Shown: positions 52,108 to 59,472 of the stretch, piece by piece
How the letters are laid out: the number at the start of each line of letters is the position of its first letter
How positions within the stretch are numbered: position 1 is the stretch's first letter
DNA from: Streptomyces sp. AV19
Lineage (GTDB): Bacteria; Actinomycetota; Actinomycetes; Streptomycetales; Streptomycetaceae
DNA length: 64,000 bases
Direction of reading: 5' to 3'
Assembly (NCBI RefSeq): GCF_015999245.1
Contig: NZ_JAEAMR010000009.1
Coordinates: forward strand, 263,806 to 327,805
Notes under the pieces: model-generated
What the model saw: the letters and a program-made list of their open reading frames with translations, nothing else
Databases searched by the model: none
What the model was told of the DNA's origin: nothing
Position numbers and translations under genes: made by a program

Positions 52108-52602
52108 TCAGCGCCGGGGAACGACCAGCGCCGTGGCGATCGCGGCGAGCCCCTCCGCACGCCCGGTGAGCCCGAGGCCGTCCGTCGTCGTCCCGGAGAC
52201 GTGCACGGGCGCGCCGACCGCCGCGGACAGCACCTCCTGCGCCTCCGCCCGCCGCTTGCCGATCTTCGGGCGGACGCCGATCACCTGGATCCCGACGTTG
52301 CCGATCTCGAAGCCCTCGGCCCGGACGATCCGGGCGGCCTCGGCCAGCAGGGTGACGCCGGAGGCACCGGCCCACTCGGGCCGCCCGGTGCCGAAGTGCG
52401 CCCCGAGGTCGCCGACCCCCGCCGCGGAGAACAGCGCGTCGCACGCCGCGTGCGCGGCCACATCGCCGTCGGAGTGCCCGGCGAGGCCGTACCCCGCGTC
52501 CTCCCAGAGCAGGCCCGCGCACCACAGCTCGCGGCCCTCCTCGAAGGCGTGCACATCGGTGCCGATGCCGACCAGCGGCAGGGGCGCGTCAAAAACCATC
52601 AT
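52108..52602 (-). CDS. ispF: 2-C-methyl-D-erythritol 2,4-cyclodiphosphate synthase IspF
   Basis: A 164-residue enzyme of the MEP isoprenoid pathway, forming the cyclodiphosphate with loss of CMP. The zinc motif is VGIGTDVHAFEEG (Asp, His), AGHSDGDVAAHAACDALFSA supplies another His, and VHVSGTTTDGLGLTGRAEGL binds the CDP moiety. Two start ATGs are adjacent (52602, 52599). It overlaps the 3' end of ispD by 14 bases, so they are coupled. Confidence 0.96.
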   Translation of the reverse strand: MMVFDAPLPLVGIGTDVHAFEEGRELWCAGLLWEDAGYGLAGHSDGDVAAHAACDALFSAAGVGDLGAHFGTGRPEWAGASGVTLLAEAARIVRAEGFEIGNVGIQVIGVRPKIGKRRAEAQEVLSAAVGAPVHVSGTTTDGLGLTGRAEGLAAIATALVVPRR

Positions 52603-53347
52603 TGGCCCTCCTGCGGGCGATCACTGCCTCGGCCAGCACCAGGTCCAGCGGCCTGGTCACCTTGAAGGCCTCCTCGTGGCCGGGGACGACGACCACGGGC
52701 ACGCCGAGCCGCTCGACCATCCCCGCGTCGTCGGTGGCGCCCTCGCCCGGCGCGCCCTCGAACCGCCGGTGGGCCTCGTCGAGCGTGCGGCGCTCGAAGC
52801 CCTGCGGGGTCTGCACGGCACGCAGCAGCGCGCGCTCGGGGGTGGCGACGACAGGCTCGGGCCCGTCCTCGCGCGGCTCGACCCGCTTGACGGTGTCGGC
52901 CAGCGGCAGGGCGGGCACCACGGCGGGGGAACCCTCGCGCACGGCCGCGACGACGGCGTCGACCGTGTCGACCGGGACGAGGGGACGGGCCGCGTCGTGG
53001 ACGAGGACCACACCGACGTCCCCGGGCAGCGCCCGCAGGCCCAGGCCCACGGACTCCTGGCGGGTGGCGCCGCCGGGGACGACCAGCACCTCGGTCCGGT
53101 CGCCGGCGAGCGGGAACTCGTCCAGCAGGGCCCGCACCCCGGCCTCGTCGTCCGGCGGGGCCACGACGACGACCAGCGAGACCGCGCGGGAGGCCGCCAT
53201 GGCCCGGACCGCGTGGACGAGCATGGGGGTGCCGCCGAGGGTGCGCAGCGCCTTGGGCGCACCGGGGCCGAGCCGGACGCCCCGGCCGGCCGCGGGAATG
53301 ACCGCCGCGGTCCGCGCGGTCGTCGCAACAGTGGCTCGATCAGACAT
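52589..53347 (-). CDS. ispD: 2-C-methyl-D-erythritol 4-phosphate cytidylyltransferase IspD
   Basis: A 252-residue GT-A nucleotidyltransferase, MEP pathway step before IspE. AAVIPAAGRGVRLGPGAPKA is the CTP-binding loop with catalytic Arg and Lys. VVLVHDAARPLVPVDTVDAV and RAVQTPQGFERRTLDEAHRR are diagnostic. ATG 53347 (MSDRATVATTART) is chosen, and the upstream frame to 53551 shows poor coding signal. It lies downstream of carD on the same strand after about 300 bases without a gene, the usual Streptomyces order carD-ispD-ispF. Confidence 0.94.
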   Translation of the reverse strand: MSDRATVATTARTAAVIPAAGRGVRLGPGAPKALRTLGGTPMLVHAVRAMAASRAVSLVVVVAPPDDEAGVRALLDEFPLAGDRTEVLVVPGGATRQESVGLGLRALPGDVGVVLVHDAARPLVPVDTVDAVVAAVREGSPAVVPALPLADTVKRVEPREDGPEPVVATPERALLRAVQTPQGFERRTLDEAHRRFEGAPGEGATDDAGMVERLGVPVVVVPGHEEAFKVTRPLDLVLAEAVIARRRANDGF

Positions 53348-53644
53348 TGCGTTGGCGTTCAGGTTTGCTTCCTCGGCCGGATTGGGTATGGCCTGGGGTG
53401 CCCCCTGCTCCTGGAGCTCGGGGGGTGCCCGGCGCTCCGCCGTGACCAGCCCCTTCCGTGACGACTGGTCTCGGGCAGGGCCGCCCGGGTGCACGACACC
53501 GGCGCCGCCGGTGCAGAGATGCCGCAGCGCCCGTCGGATGACGTTCGTCATCGCACGGGCACCGCGGCAGTTCTGCGTCTGGCTGCGTTCACCGTCCGGC
53601 TCGGCGCGTCCGGGATGGGGACGGCGAGGCCGGGCAGGGGTACG

Positions 53645-54127
53645 TCAGGAGGCGAGGACCTCGTCGAGCAGGGCCTCGGCCTTGTCCTCGTTGGTGTTCT
53701 CCGCGAGGGCCAGCTCGCTCACCAGGATCTGGCGGGCCTTGGCCAGCATGCGCTTCTCGCCGGCGGACAGGCCGCGCTCGCGCTCACGGCGCCACAGGTC
53801 GCGGACCACTTCGGCGACCTTGATCACATCGCCGGACGCCAGCTTCTCCAGGTTCGCCTTGTAGCGGCGGGACCAGTTCGTCGGCTCTTCGGCGTACGGC
53901 GCGCGGAGCACCTCGAAGACCCGGTCGAGCCCGTCCTGGCCGACCACATCGCGCACACCGACGAACTCGGCATTGTCCGCCGGCACCCGAACCGTCAGGT
54001 CACCCTGGGCGACCTTCAGCACCAAGTAGGTCTTGTCCACGCCTTTGATCTGGCGAGTTTCGATGGCCTCGATCAGCGCGGCCCCGTGATGGGGATAGAC
54101 CACGGTGTCGCCAACCTTGAACGTCAT
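53645..54127 (-). CDS. carD: CarD-family RNA polymerase-binding transcription regulator
   Basis: A 160-residue protein that stabilises the RNA polymerase open complex, notably at rRNA and housekeeping promoters. FKVGDTVVYPHHGAALIEAI opens the Tudor-like RNAP-beta interaction domain. A helical DNA-binding domain follows (NWSRRYKANLEKLASGDVIK, RRERERGLSAGEKRMLAKAR). The length and sequence match mycobacterial and Streptomyces CarD. A 545-base divergent region precedes it and contains a striking inverted repeat. Confidence 0.95.
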   Translation of the reverse strand: MTFKVGDTVVYPHHGAALIEAIETRQIKGVDKTYLVLKVAQGDLTVRVPADNAEFVGVRDVVGQDGLDRVFEVLRAPYAEEPTNWSRRYKANLEKLASGDVIKVAEVVRDLWRRERERGLSAGEKRMLAKARQILVSELALAENTNEDKAEALLDEVLAS

Positions 54128-54671
54128 GTGACAGGTACCCCTTCCGTGGCTATCCAGTCTAACACGGGAACTGCGCGTTCTGAATGGCGTTTCCGCAGGT
54201 CAGGGCATATCTCGGGGCTTGACAACAGCGGCCGGGACGTGCTGCGGGAGGGTTCCGGAAGCGGGTATTCGCAGGTGGGAGCGGTTGTCCGGGGGAAGTG
54301 AAACGAGCACGTTACACGTACCGGAGGAGCCTCGCGAGCGGTCGAACGTCCCGTTTTGCCGGGGTCCGGTCGGCGCACTTCCCGTACTCCGTTCGGGGCG
54401 GACGAACCATCGGCGTGCCTTCTGTGCGCGGATTACGGAATTGATCAAGCCGAACTTGATCAATTCCGTAACTCGCTCCCCTTGGGTCCCGCATTCCTTA
54501 CCGATAATCCGCCCGGACGGGTCTTCGGCGAGTCCTCTTATAAGCCGGTCGCAGTCCCCTCGGGGGCCGAGTGGACCTTGAGGGGCGGGTCGGGTGCGGG
54601 GCCCGTCGGACGGCTCGGTAACCTAAGCGCGCTGACACACCTCTTACTTCGTCCAAGGAGATGCCGCCGCC
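54128..54671. other. Long divergent intergenic region between carD and lipoprotein
   Basis: 544 bases with no convincing gene. It holds the promoters for carD and the lipoprotein and the 39-base inverted repeat at 54433-54471. Parts are AT-richer than the surroundings. The short frames that cross it change composition at the repeat and have no ribosome sites. Confidence 0.5.
54433..54471. repeat. Perfect 17-bp inverted repeat (operator or hairpin RNA)
   Basis: TTACGGAATTGATCAAG, five bases CCGAA, then CTTGATCAATTCCGTAA: arms are exact complements and unusually AT-rich for this genome. It lies about 300 bases upstream of carD and 200 bases upstream of the lipoprotein gene. No T-tract follows on either strand. 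Confidence 0.9.
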
Positions 54672-55370
54672 GTGAGCAGCAGCCTTCGACGCGGCGCTCT
54701 CGCCGCCACCGTCCTCGCGCTCTCGATCGCCACGCTCTCCGCCTGTGGGGCGGGGAACGACGCACAGACGCTCGAGGTCAAGCCGGACAACGCCGCAGTC
54801 GCGGTGGGTGACATCAAGCTCCAGAACATCAATGTGATCACCCAGCCGGAGCTCGACGCCAAGGGCCCGGCCGTGATCACCGGCCAGCTCTTCAACAACG
54901 GCGACAAGGACCAGACGCTCAACGCGGTCAAGCTGCCGGGCAAGAACGTCGCCGTGCGCCTCTCCAGCCCCAAGGGCTCCGGTCCGGTCGTCGTCCCGGC
55001 GGGTGGCTCCCTGACGCTCGGCGGCAAGGGCAACGCCTCCGCGGTCCTGCCCGACGGCCGCGAGAGCATCAAGGACGGTGAGCAGCAGCAGCTGTCCTTC
55101 ACCTTCAGCAAGACCGGCGACGTCCGGATCGGCGCCTTCGTCGTGCCCGCGACGAGCTACTTCAAGGAGTGGGGTCCCAGCGAGGCCCCGTCCGCGCCGG
55201 CCAAGAACGGCCAGCAGGGCAAGCCGGGCTCCTCGGCCTCCACTCCCGCCTCCACCCTCTCCACCGGCAAGGCCGAGGAGAAGAAGGGCGAGAAGGACGC
55301 CGGCGAGAAGGACGCCAAGAAGAACGAGAAGAACCGGCAGGCCACGGCCACGCCGGACGCCGGTCGCTGA
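54672..55370 (+). CDS. Secreted lipoprotein, DUF461/copper-chaperone-like fold
   Basis: A 232-residue lipoprotein: signal peptide RGALAATVLALSIATLSAC with lipobox LSAC (Cys about 25), then a beta-rich domain (VAVGDIKLQNINVITQPELD, PAVITGQLFNNGDKDQTLNA, VVVPAGGSLTLGGKGNASAV) and a Lys/Glu/Ala-rich C-terminal tail. The domain resembles DUF461/PCuAC-type lipoproteins, but the Met/His copper ligands of PCuAC are not evident. GTG 54672 follows AAGGAGAT. It lies next to phoP-phoR, convergent, so phosphate control is possible but no PHO box was seen before it. Confidence 0.82.
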   Translation: MSSSLRRGALAATVLALSIATLSACGAGNDAQTLEVKPDNAAVAVGDIKLQNINVITQPELDAKGPAVITGQLFNNGDKDQTLNAVKLPGKNVAVRLSSPKGSGPVVVPAGGSLTLGGKGNASAVLPDGRESIKDGEQQQLSFTFSKTGDVRIGAFVVPATSYFKEWGPSEAPSAPAKNGQQGKPGSSASTPASTLSTGKAEEKKGEKDAGEKDAKKNEKNRQATATPDAGR

Positions 55371-55375
55371 CCGGG

Positions 55376-55420
55376 CACGCGGGAGGGCCGGAAGCCTCGG
55401 GCTTCCGGCCCTCCCGCGTG
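55376..55420. terminator. Bidirectional terminator between lipoprotein and phoP
   Basis: CACGCGGGAGGGCCGGAAGC, a short CTC-GG centre, then its complement GCTTCCGGCCCTCCCGCGTG. The stem is over 19 bp. It ends both convergent transcripts. Confidence 0.93.
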
Positions 55421-55437
55421 TGCCCCTCCGGGCCGGC

Positions 55438-56118
55438 CTACGGCTCGAACTTGTAGCCGAGGCCGCGCACCGTCACCAGGTAGCGCGGGGCCCCCGGGTC
55501 CGGCTCGATCTTGGCGCGCAGGCGCTTGACGTGGACGTCGAGCGTCTTGGTGTCGCCCACGTAGTCCGCGCCCCAGACGCGGTCGATCAGCTGCATGCGG
55601 GTCAGCACCCGGCCCGCGTTGCGCAGCAGCATCTCCAGCAGGTCGAACTCCTTCAGCGGCAGGTCCACCTTGCCGCCGGCGACGGTGACCACGTGGCGGT
55701 CCACGTCCATCCGGACCGGGCCGGCCTCCAGGGCGGCGGGGGCGACCTCCTCCGGCTCGCCTCTGCGGCGCAGCACCGCGCGGATGCGGGCGACCAGTTC
55801 GCGCGAGGAGAAGGGCTTGGTGACGTAGTCGTCGGCTCCTATCTCCAGGCCGACGACCTTGTCGATCTCGCTGTCCTTGGCGGTGACCATGATGACGGGC
55901 ACGTTGGAGCGGCCGCGCAGTTGCCGGCAGACCTCGGTGCCGGGCAGGCCCGGCAGCATCAGGTCGAGCAGGACGAGGTCGGCGCCGTTGCGTTCGAACT
56001 CGTCCAGGCCCTCGGGGCCGGTGGCCGCGACGGCGACCTCGAACCCCTCCTTGCGGAGCATGTAGGACAAAGCGTCGCTGAAGGACTCCTCGTCCTCGAC
56101 GACGAGCACTCGGGTCAC
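55438..56118 (-). CDS. phoP: Response regulator PhoP (OmpR family)
   Basis: A 226-residue two-component regulator. The receiver has acidic EDEESFSDALS, the phosphoacceptor Asp in LVLLDLMLPGLPGTEV, the Thr in VIMVTAKDSEIDKVVGLEIG and the Lys in DDYVTKPFSSRELVARIRAV. The C-terminal winged helix (LKEFDLLEMLLRNAGRVLTR, VKRLRAKIEPDPGAPRYLVT) binds PHO boxes. It activates phosphate scavenging and moderates antibiotic genes. It is 40 bases downstream of phoR, in the same operon, opposite phoU. Confidence 0.95.
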   Translation of the reverse strand: MTRVLVVEDEESFSDALSYMLRKEGFEVAVAATGPEGLDEFERNGADLVLLDLMLPGLPGTEVCRQLRGRSNVPVIMVTAKDSEIDKVVGLEIGADDYVTKPFSSRELVARIRAVLRRRGEPEEVAPAALEAGPVRMDVDRHVVTVAGGKVDLPLKEFDLLEMLLRNAGRVLTRMQLIDRVWGADYVGDTKTLDVHVKRLRAKIEPDPGAPRYLVTVRGLGYKFEP

Positions 56119-56158
56119 GGGATGACCTCCGGTGGGGTCTCGGGCTGGCTCATGGGGG

Positions 56159-57391
56159 TCACGGGAGGACCTCCCGGGAGGGGAGGCCGGTGTCGAGGCG
56201 GTCGTCGCCGGTGACGGGCCGGACGCGGTGGCGGTCGCGGACCAGGCCGGCCTCGGGCAGGCGGAGGGTGAAGGTGGAGCCCTGGCCCTCGGCGCTCCAG
56301 ACCGTGACCTCCCCGCCGTGCGAGGCGGCCACGTGCTTGACGATCGACAGACCGAGGCCGGTGCCGCCGGTGGCGCGGGAGCGGGCCGGGTCCACGCGGT
56401 AGAAGCGCTCGAAGACGCGCTCGCGGTCCTTCTCGGAGATGCCGATGCCCTGGTCGGTCACGGCGATCTCGATGAGGTCGCCGCCGGGGGCGGCCACCCG
56501 GCGGGCGGCGATGCCGACGCGGGTGCGGGCGGGGCTGTAGTTCACGGCGTTCTCGACGAGGTTGCCGAGGGCGGCGGCGAGCTGGCCGCGGTTGCCCCAG
56601 ACGTGCAGGCCGGCGACGCCTCCGGAGGCCATCGTGATCTGCTTGGTGCCGGCCTGGTGGCGGCAGCGGTCGACGGCCTCGGCGACGAGCTCCTCGACGG
56701 CCACCGGCTCGGCGTCCTCCAGCGGGTCGTCGTTCTGCACCCGGGAGAGGTCGATGAGCTCCTGGACGAGGTTGGTCAGCCGGGTGGCCTCGATCTGCAT
56801 CCGGCCGGCGAAGCGGGTGACGGCCTCGGGGTCGTCGCTGGCGTCCATCACCGCCTCGGAGAGCAGCGACAGGGCGCCGACCGGGGTCTTGAGCTCGTGG
56901 CTGACGTTGGCCACGAAGTCGCGGCGCACGGCCTCGATGCGGCGGGCCTCGGTGAGGTCCTCCACCAGCAGCAGGACCAGGCGCGAGCCCAGCGGCGCGA
57001 CGCGGGCGGAGACCGCGAGCGCCTCGCCGCGGCCGGTGCCGCGCCGCGGGAGGTCGAGCTCGACCTGGCGTATCTCGCCGTCGCGCCGGGTGTCGCGGGC
57101 CATCTGGAGCATCGGCTCGACGGCGAGCTTCCCGCCGCGCACCAGGCCCAGGGCGTACGCCGCCGAGCTGGCCTTGACCACGGCGTCGCCCTCGTCGAGC
57201 ACGACGGCCGAGGAGCGCAGGACGGAGAGCACGGTGTCCACGCCGGGCGGGAGGACCGCGTCGGTGTGCAGGGAGCTCCGGGTGGGGCGGGCCTGGTCGC
57301 GCTCGCTCCAGCGGAACGCGAGCATGGCGATCACGCCGGTGCACAGCCCGGCGAGCGCTGCCGCTGCGGCGACCGCCGCGTCCACGTTCAT
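56159..57391 (-). CDS. phoR: Phosphate sensor histidine kinase PhoR (SenX3-like)
   Basis: A 410-residue kinase with one N-terminal membrane helix (AAAAALAGLCTGVIAMLAF). A PAS-like region follows (about 55-160), then the H box FVANVSHELKTPVGALSLLS, N box NLVENAVNYSPARTRVG, G1 VTDQGIGISEKDRERVFERF and G2 RATGGTGLGLSIVKHVAASH. It senses phosphate status through PhoU and PstSCAB and phosphorylates PhoP. The single membrane helix and short outside loop are typical of the Gram-positive PhoR/SenX3 type. Divergent from phoU across a PHO box. Confidence 0.95.
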   Translation of the reverse strand: MNVDAAVAAAAALAGLCTGVIAMLAFRWSERDQARPTRSSLHTDAVLPPGVDTVLSVLRSSAVVLDEGDAVVKASSAAYALGLVRGGKLAVEPMLQMARDTRRDGEIRQVELDLPRRGTGRGEALAVSARVAPLGSRLVLLLVEDLTEARRIEAVRRDFVANVSHELKTPVGALSLLSEAVMDASDDPEAVTRFAGRMQIEATRLTNLVQELIDLSRVQNDDPLEDAEPVAVEELVAEAVDRCRHQAGTKQITMASGGVAGLHVWGNRGQLAAALGNLVENAVNYSPARTRVGIAARRVAAPGGDLIEIAVTDQGIGISEKDRERVFERFYRVDPARSRATGGTGLGLSIVKHVAASHGGEVTVWSAEGQGSTFTLRLPEAGLVRDRHRVRPVTGDDRLDTGLPSREVLP

Positions 57392-57464
57392 GGCTCCAGG
57401 TTATGCGGGCCCACGGACAGGCCCACAGCCAAATGGGGGGCGGCTCGAACACACGTTGCCGAGA

Positions 57465-57497
57465 GTTCACCTTCAGGTCGGCGATGGTTCACTCGGG
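57465..57497 (+). promoter_or_regulatory. PHO box (PhoP operator) between phoR and phoU
   Basis: Three successive 11-mers, GTTCACCTTCA, GGTCGGCGATG and GTTCACTCGGG, follow the direct-repeat consensus G(G/T)TCAYYYRSG. The site is 68 bases before phoU and 74 before phoR, so PhoP can control both. Confidence 0.85.
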
Positions 57498-57564
57498 GGG
57501 TCGATATCCGTCGCGTTCCGGCCGGAAGGTGGAGCCCTACCCCGAGGTGAGAGAAGGACGGACG

Positions 57565-58254
57565 ATGCGGGACGCGTACCACGAGGAGCTGGATTCGATA
57601 GGTGACGGGCTGGTCGAGATGGCCCGGCTCGTGGGCTCCGCGATCGGGCGCGCCACCACGGCGATCCTGGACGCGGACCTCAAGCTCGCCGAGGCGGTGA
57701 TCGCCGGCGACGCGAAGGTGGACGACCTCCAGCGGGACCTGGAGGCGCGGGCCATCGCCCTGCTGGCCCGGCAGCAGCCGGTCGCCACCGACCTGCGGAT
57801 CGTGGTGACCTCGCTGCGGATGAGCGCCGACCTGGAGCGGTCCGGCGACCTCGCGCAGCACGTGGCGAAGCTGGCCCGGCTGCGCTTCCCGGAGACGGCG
57901 GTCCCGCGCGACCTGCACTCCACGGTGCTGGAGATGGGCCAGCTCGCCCAGCGGCTGATGGCCAAGGCCGGCGAGGTGCTGATCACCAAGGACGTCGACC
58001 TCGCGCTCCAGCTGGAGCAGGACGACGACGCGATGGACCTGCTGCACCGCGCGCTCTTCCAGCACCTGATGGACGACCGCTGGCAGCACGGCATCGAGAC
58101 GGCGGTGGACGTGACGCTGCTGGGCCGCTACTACGAGCGCTTCGCCGACCACGCCGTCTCGGTCGCCAAGCGCGTCGTCTACCTCGTCACCGGCGAGCAC
58201 GCGGACGAGCTCCACCAGTCCTCCGGACAGGGCGACGCCGGGGAGGCGCACTGA
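57565..58254 (+). CDS. phoU: Phosphate signalling protein PhoU
   Basis: A 229-residue six-helix protein made of two three-helix repeats. MRDAYHEELDSIGDGLVEMA opens the first repeat, and ETAVDVTLLGRYYERFADHA in the second has the conserved E-RxxDH-like metal motif; LRIVVTSLRMSADLERSGDL is the matching site in repeat 1. It links the Pst transporter to PhoR and represses the Pho regulon. ATG 57565 with AGAAGGA upstream; a longer frame from 57403 runs over the PHO box. No pst genes are adjacent. Confidence 0.95.
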   Translation: MRDAYHEELDSIGDGLVEMARLVGSAIGRATTAILDADLKLAEAVIAGDAKVDDLQRDLEARAIALLARQQPVATDLRIVVTSLRMSADLERSGDLAQHVAKLARLRFPETAVPRDLHSTVLEMGQLAQRLMAKAGEVLITKDVDLALQLEQDDDAMDLLHRALFQHLMDDRWQHGIETAVDVTLLGRYYERFADHAVSVAKRVVYLVTGEHADELHQSSGQGDAGEAH

Positions 58255-58405
58255 GCGCCCCGCTCACCTCCCCGTGCCCCAACGCGCCCGGTGCACGCTG
58301 AAACATACGTCCAAAGAACGGATTGACTGCCGACGCGCGCAGGCGTTGAGTGGGAGCGAAGGCAAACCCGACCCCTGCAAACCCGAACCCTTGAGGAGGT
58401 TCCGG

Positions 58406-58489
58406 ATGAGCGGATGCACGTGTGGCCCCGGGTGCACTTGCGGTTGCCAGAGCGGTGGATCCTGCCAGTGCGGCGGGAGCTGCGGCTGA
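58406..58489 (+). CDS. 27-residue metallothionein-like Cys-rich peptide
   Basis: MSGCTCGPGCTCGCQSGGSC followed by QCGGSCG: 8 Cys in 27 residues, mostly CxC and GxC pairs with Gly, Ser, Thr and Gln and no aromatic residues. The ATG has GAGGAGG seven bases upstream, and a 17-bp hairpin follows the stop, so this is a compact stand-alone gene. It should chelate a soft metal (Zn, Cu or Cd). It is shorter than most bacterial metallothioneins such as mycobacterial MymT. The region before it is locally AT-rich (ACATACGTCCAAAGAACGGA), a probable promoter. Confidence 0.85.
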   Translation: MSGCTCGPGCTCGCQSGGSCQCGGSCG

Positions 58490-58512
58490 CGGAGCGCCCA
58501 CGTCACTCACGG

Positions 58513-58553
58513 GAAGGGCCCCCGGTCGGTGTGCTCACCGGCCGGGGGCCTTC
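58513..58553. terminator. Terminator shared by the Cys-rich peptide and gpm genes
   Basis: GAAGGGCCCCCGGTCGGT, loop GTGCTC, then ACCGGCCGGGGGCCTTC. A stem of about 17 bp with one mismatch lies between convergent stops. Confidence 0.88.
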
Positions 58554-58570
58554 TCGTCGGCAAGGGGCGG

Positions 58571-59332
58571 TTACTTCTTCTTGCCCTGGTTCTTCACGGC
58601 CTCGATGGCGGCCTTGGCGGCCTCCGGGTCGAGGTAGGTGCCGCCGGGGGTGACCGGGCGGAAGTCGGCGTCCAGCTCGTAGGCGAGCGGGATGCCGGTG
58701 GGGATGTTCAGGCCCGCGATGTCGGCGTCGGAGACGCCGTCCAGGTGCTTGACCAGGGCGCGCAGCGAGTTGCCGTGGGCGGCGACCAGGACGGTGCGGC
58801 CGGCGAGCAGGTCGGGGACGATGCCGTCGTACCAGTACGGCAGCATGCGGACGACGACGTCCTTGAGGCACTCGGTGCGCGGGCGCAGCTCCGGCGGGAT
58901 GGAGGCGTAGCGCGGGTCGGCGCTCTGCGACCACTCGGCGCCGTCCTCGAGGGCCGGCGGCGGGGTGTCGTAGGAACGGCGCCAGAGCATGAACTGCTCC
59001 TCGCCGAACTCGGCCAGGGTCTGGGCCTTGTCCTTGCCCTGGAGAGCGCCGTAGTGGCGCTCGTTCAGCCGCCAGGAGCGGTGCACGGGGATCCAGTGGC
59101 GGTCGGCGGACTCCAGGGCCAGCTGCGCGGTGCGGATGGCGCGCTTCTGGAGGGAGGTGTGGACCACGTCCGGGAGCAGGCCGGCGTCCTTGAGCAGCTC
59201 GCCGCCGCGGACAGCCTCCTTCTCGCCCTTCTCGTTGAGGTTGACGTCCACCCAGCCGGTGAACAGGTTCTTCGCGTTCCACTCGCTCTCGCCGTGGCGG
59301 AGGAGGATGAGCTTGTACGGTGCGTCGGCCAT
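58571..59332 (-). CDS. gpmA: 2,3-bisphosphoglycerate-dependent phosphoglycerate mutase
   Basis: A 253-residue glycolytic enzyme. LILLRHGESEWNAKNLFTGW holds the phosphohistidine, SWRLNERHYGALQGKDKAQT the active-site Glu/Arg, and LVAAHGNSLRALVKHLDGVS the second His. Standard dPGM length. It interconverts 3- and 2-phosphoglycerate. ATG 59332 (MADAPYKLILLRHG) is used; upstream codons overlap the MFS promoter. Divergent from an MFS transporter. Confidence 0.95.
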   Translation of the reverse strand: MADAPYKLILLRHGESEWNAKNLFTGWVDVNLNEKGEKEAVRGGELLKDAGLLPDVVHTSLQKRAIRTAQLALESADRHWIPVHRSWRLNERHYGALQGKDKAQTLAEFGEEQFMLWRRSYDTPPPALEDGAEWSQSADPRYASIPPELRPRTECLKDVVVRMLPYWYDGIVPDLLAGRTVLVAAHGNSLRALVKHLDGVSDADIAGLNIPTGIPLAYELDADFRPVTPGGTYLDPEAAKAAIEAVKNQGKKK

Positions 59333-59472
59333 GCCCTTGAGCGTAATCGACCGCGCGGGGCGGGTGCGCACCCCGTGAGCTGACAAGGAACCGCTATTCG
59401 ATGGCGTGCCCATGCCCAACGGCCGTAAGCTGCCCATCACGGTTGAGCCGCTTACATGACGGGGGTACGTGC

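Noticed and set aside
54219..54581. Small genes in the carD-lipoprotein gap
   Set aside because: Frames on both strands pass through the 39-base inverted repeat with no consistent codon bias or start signals.
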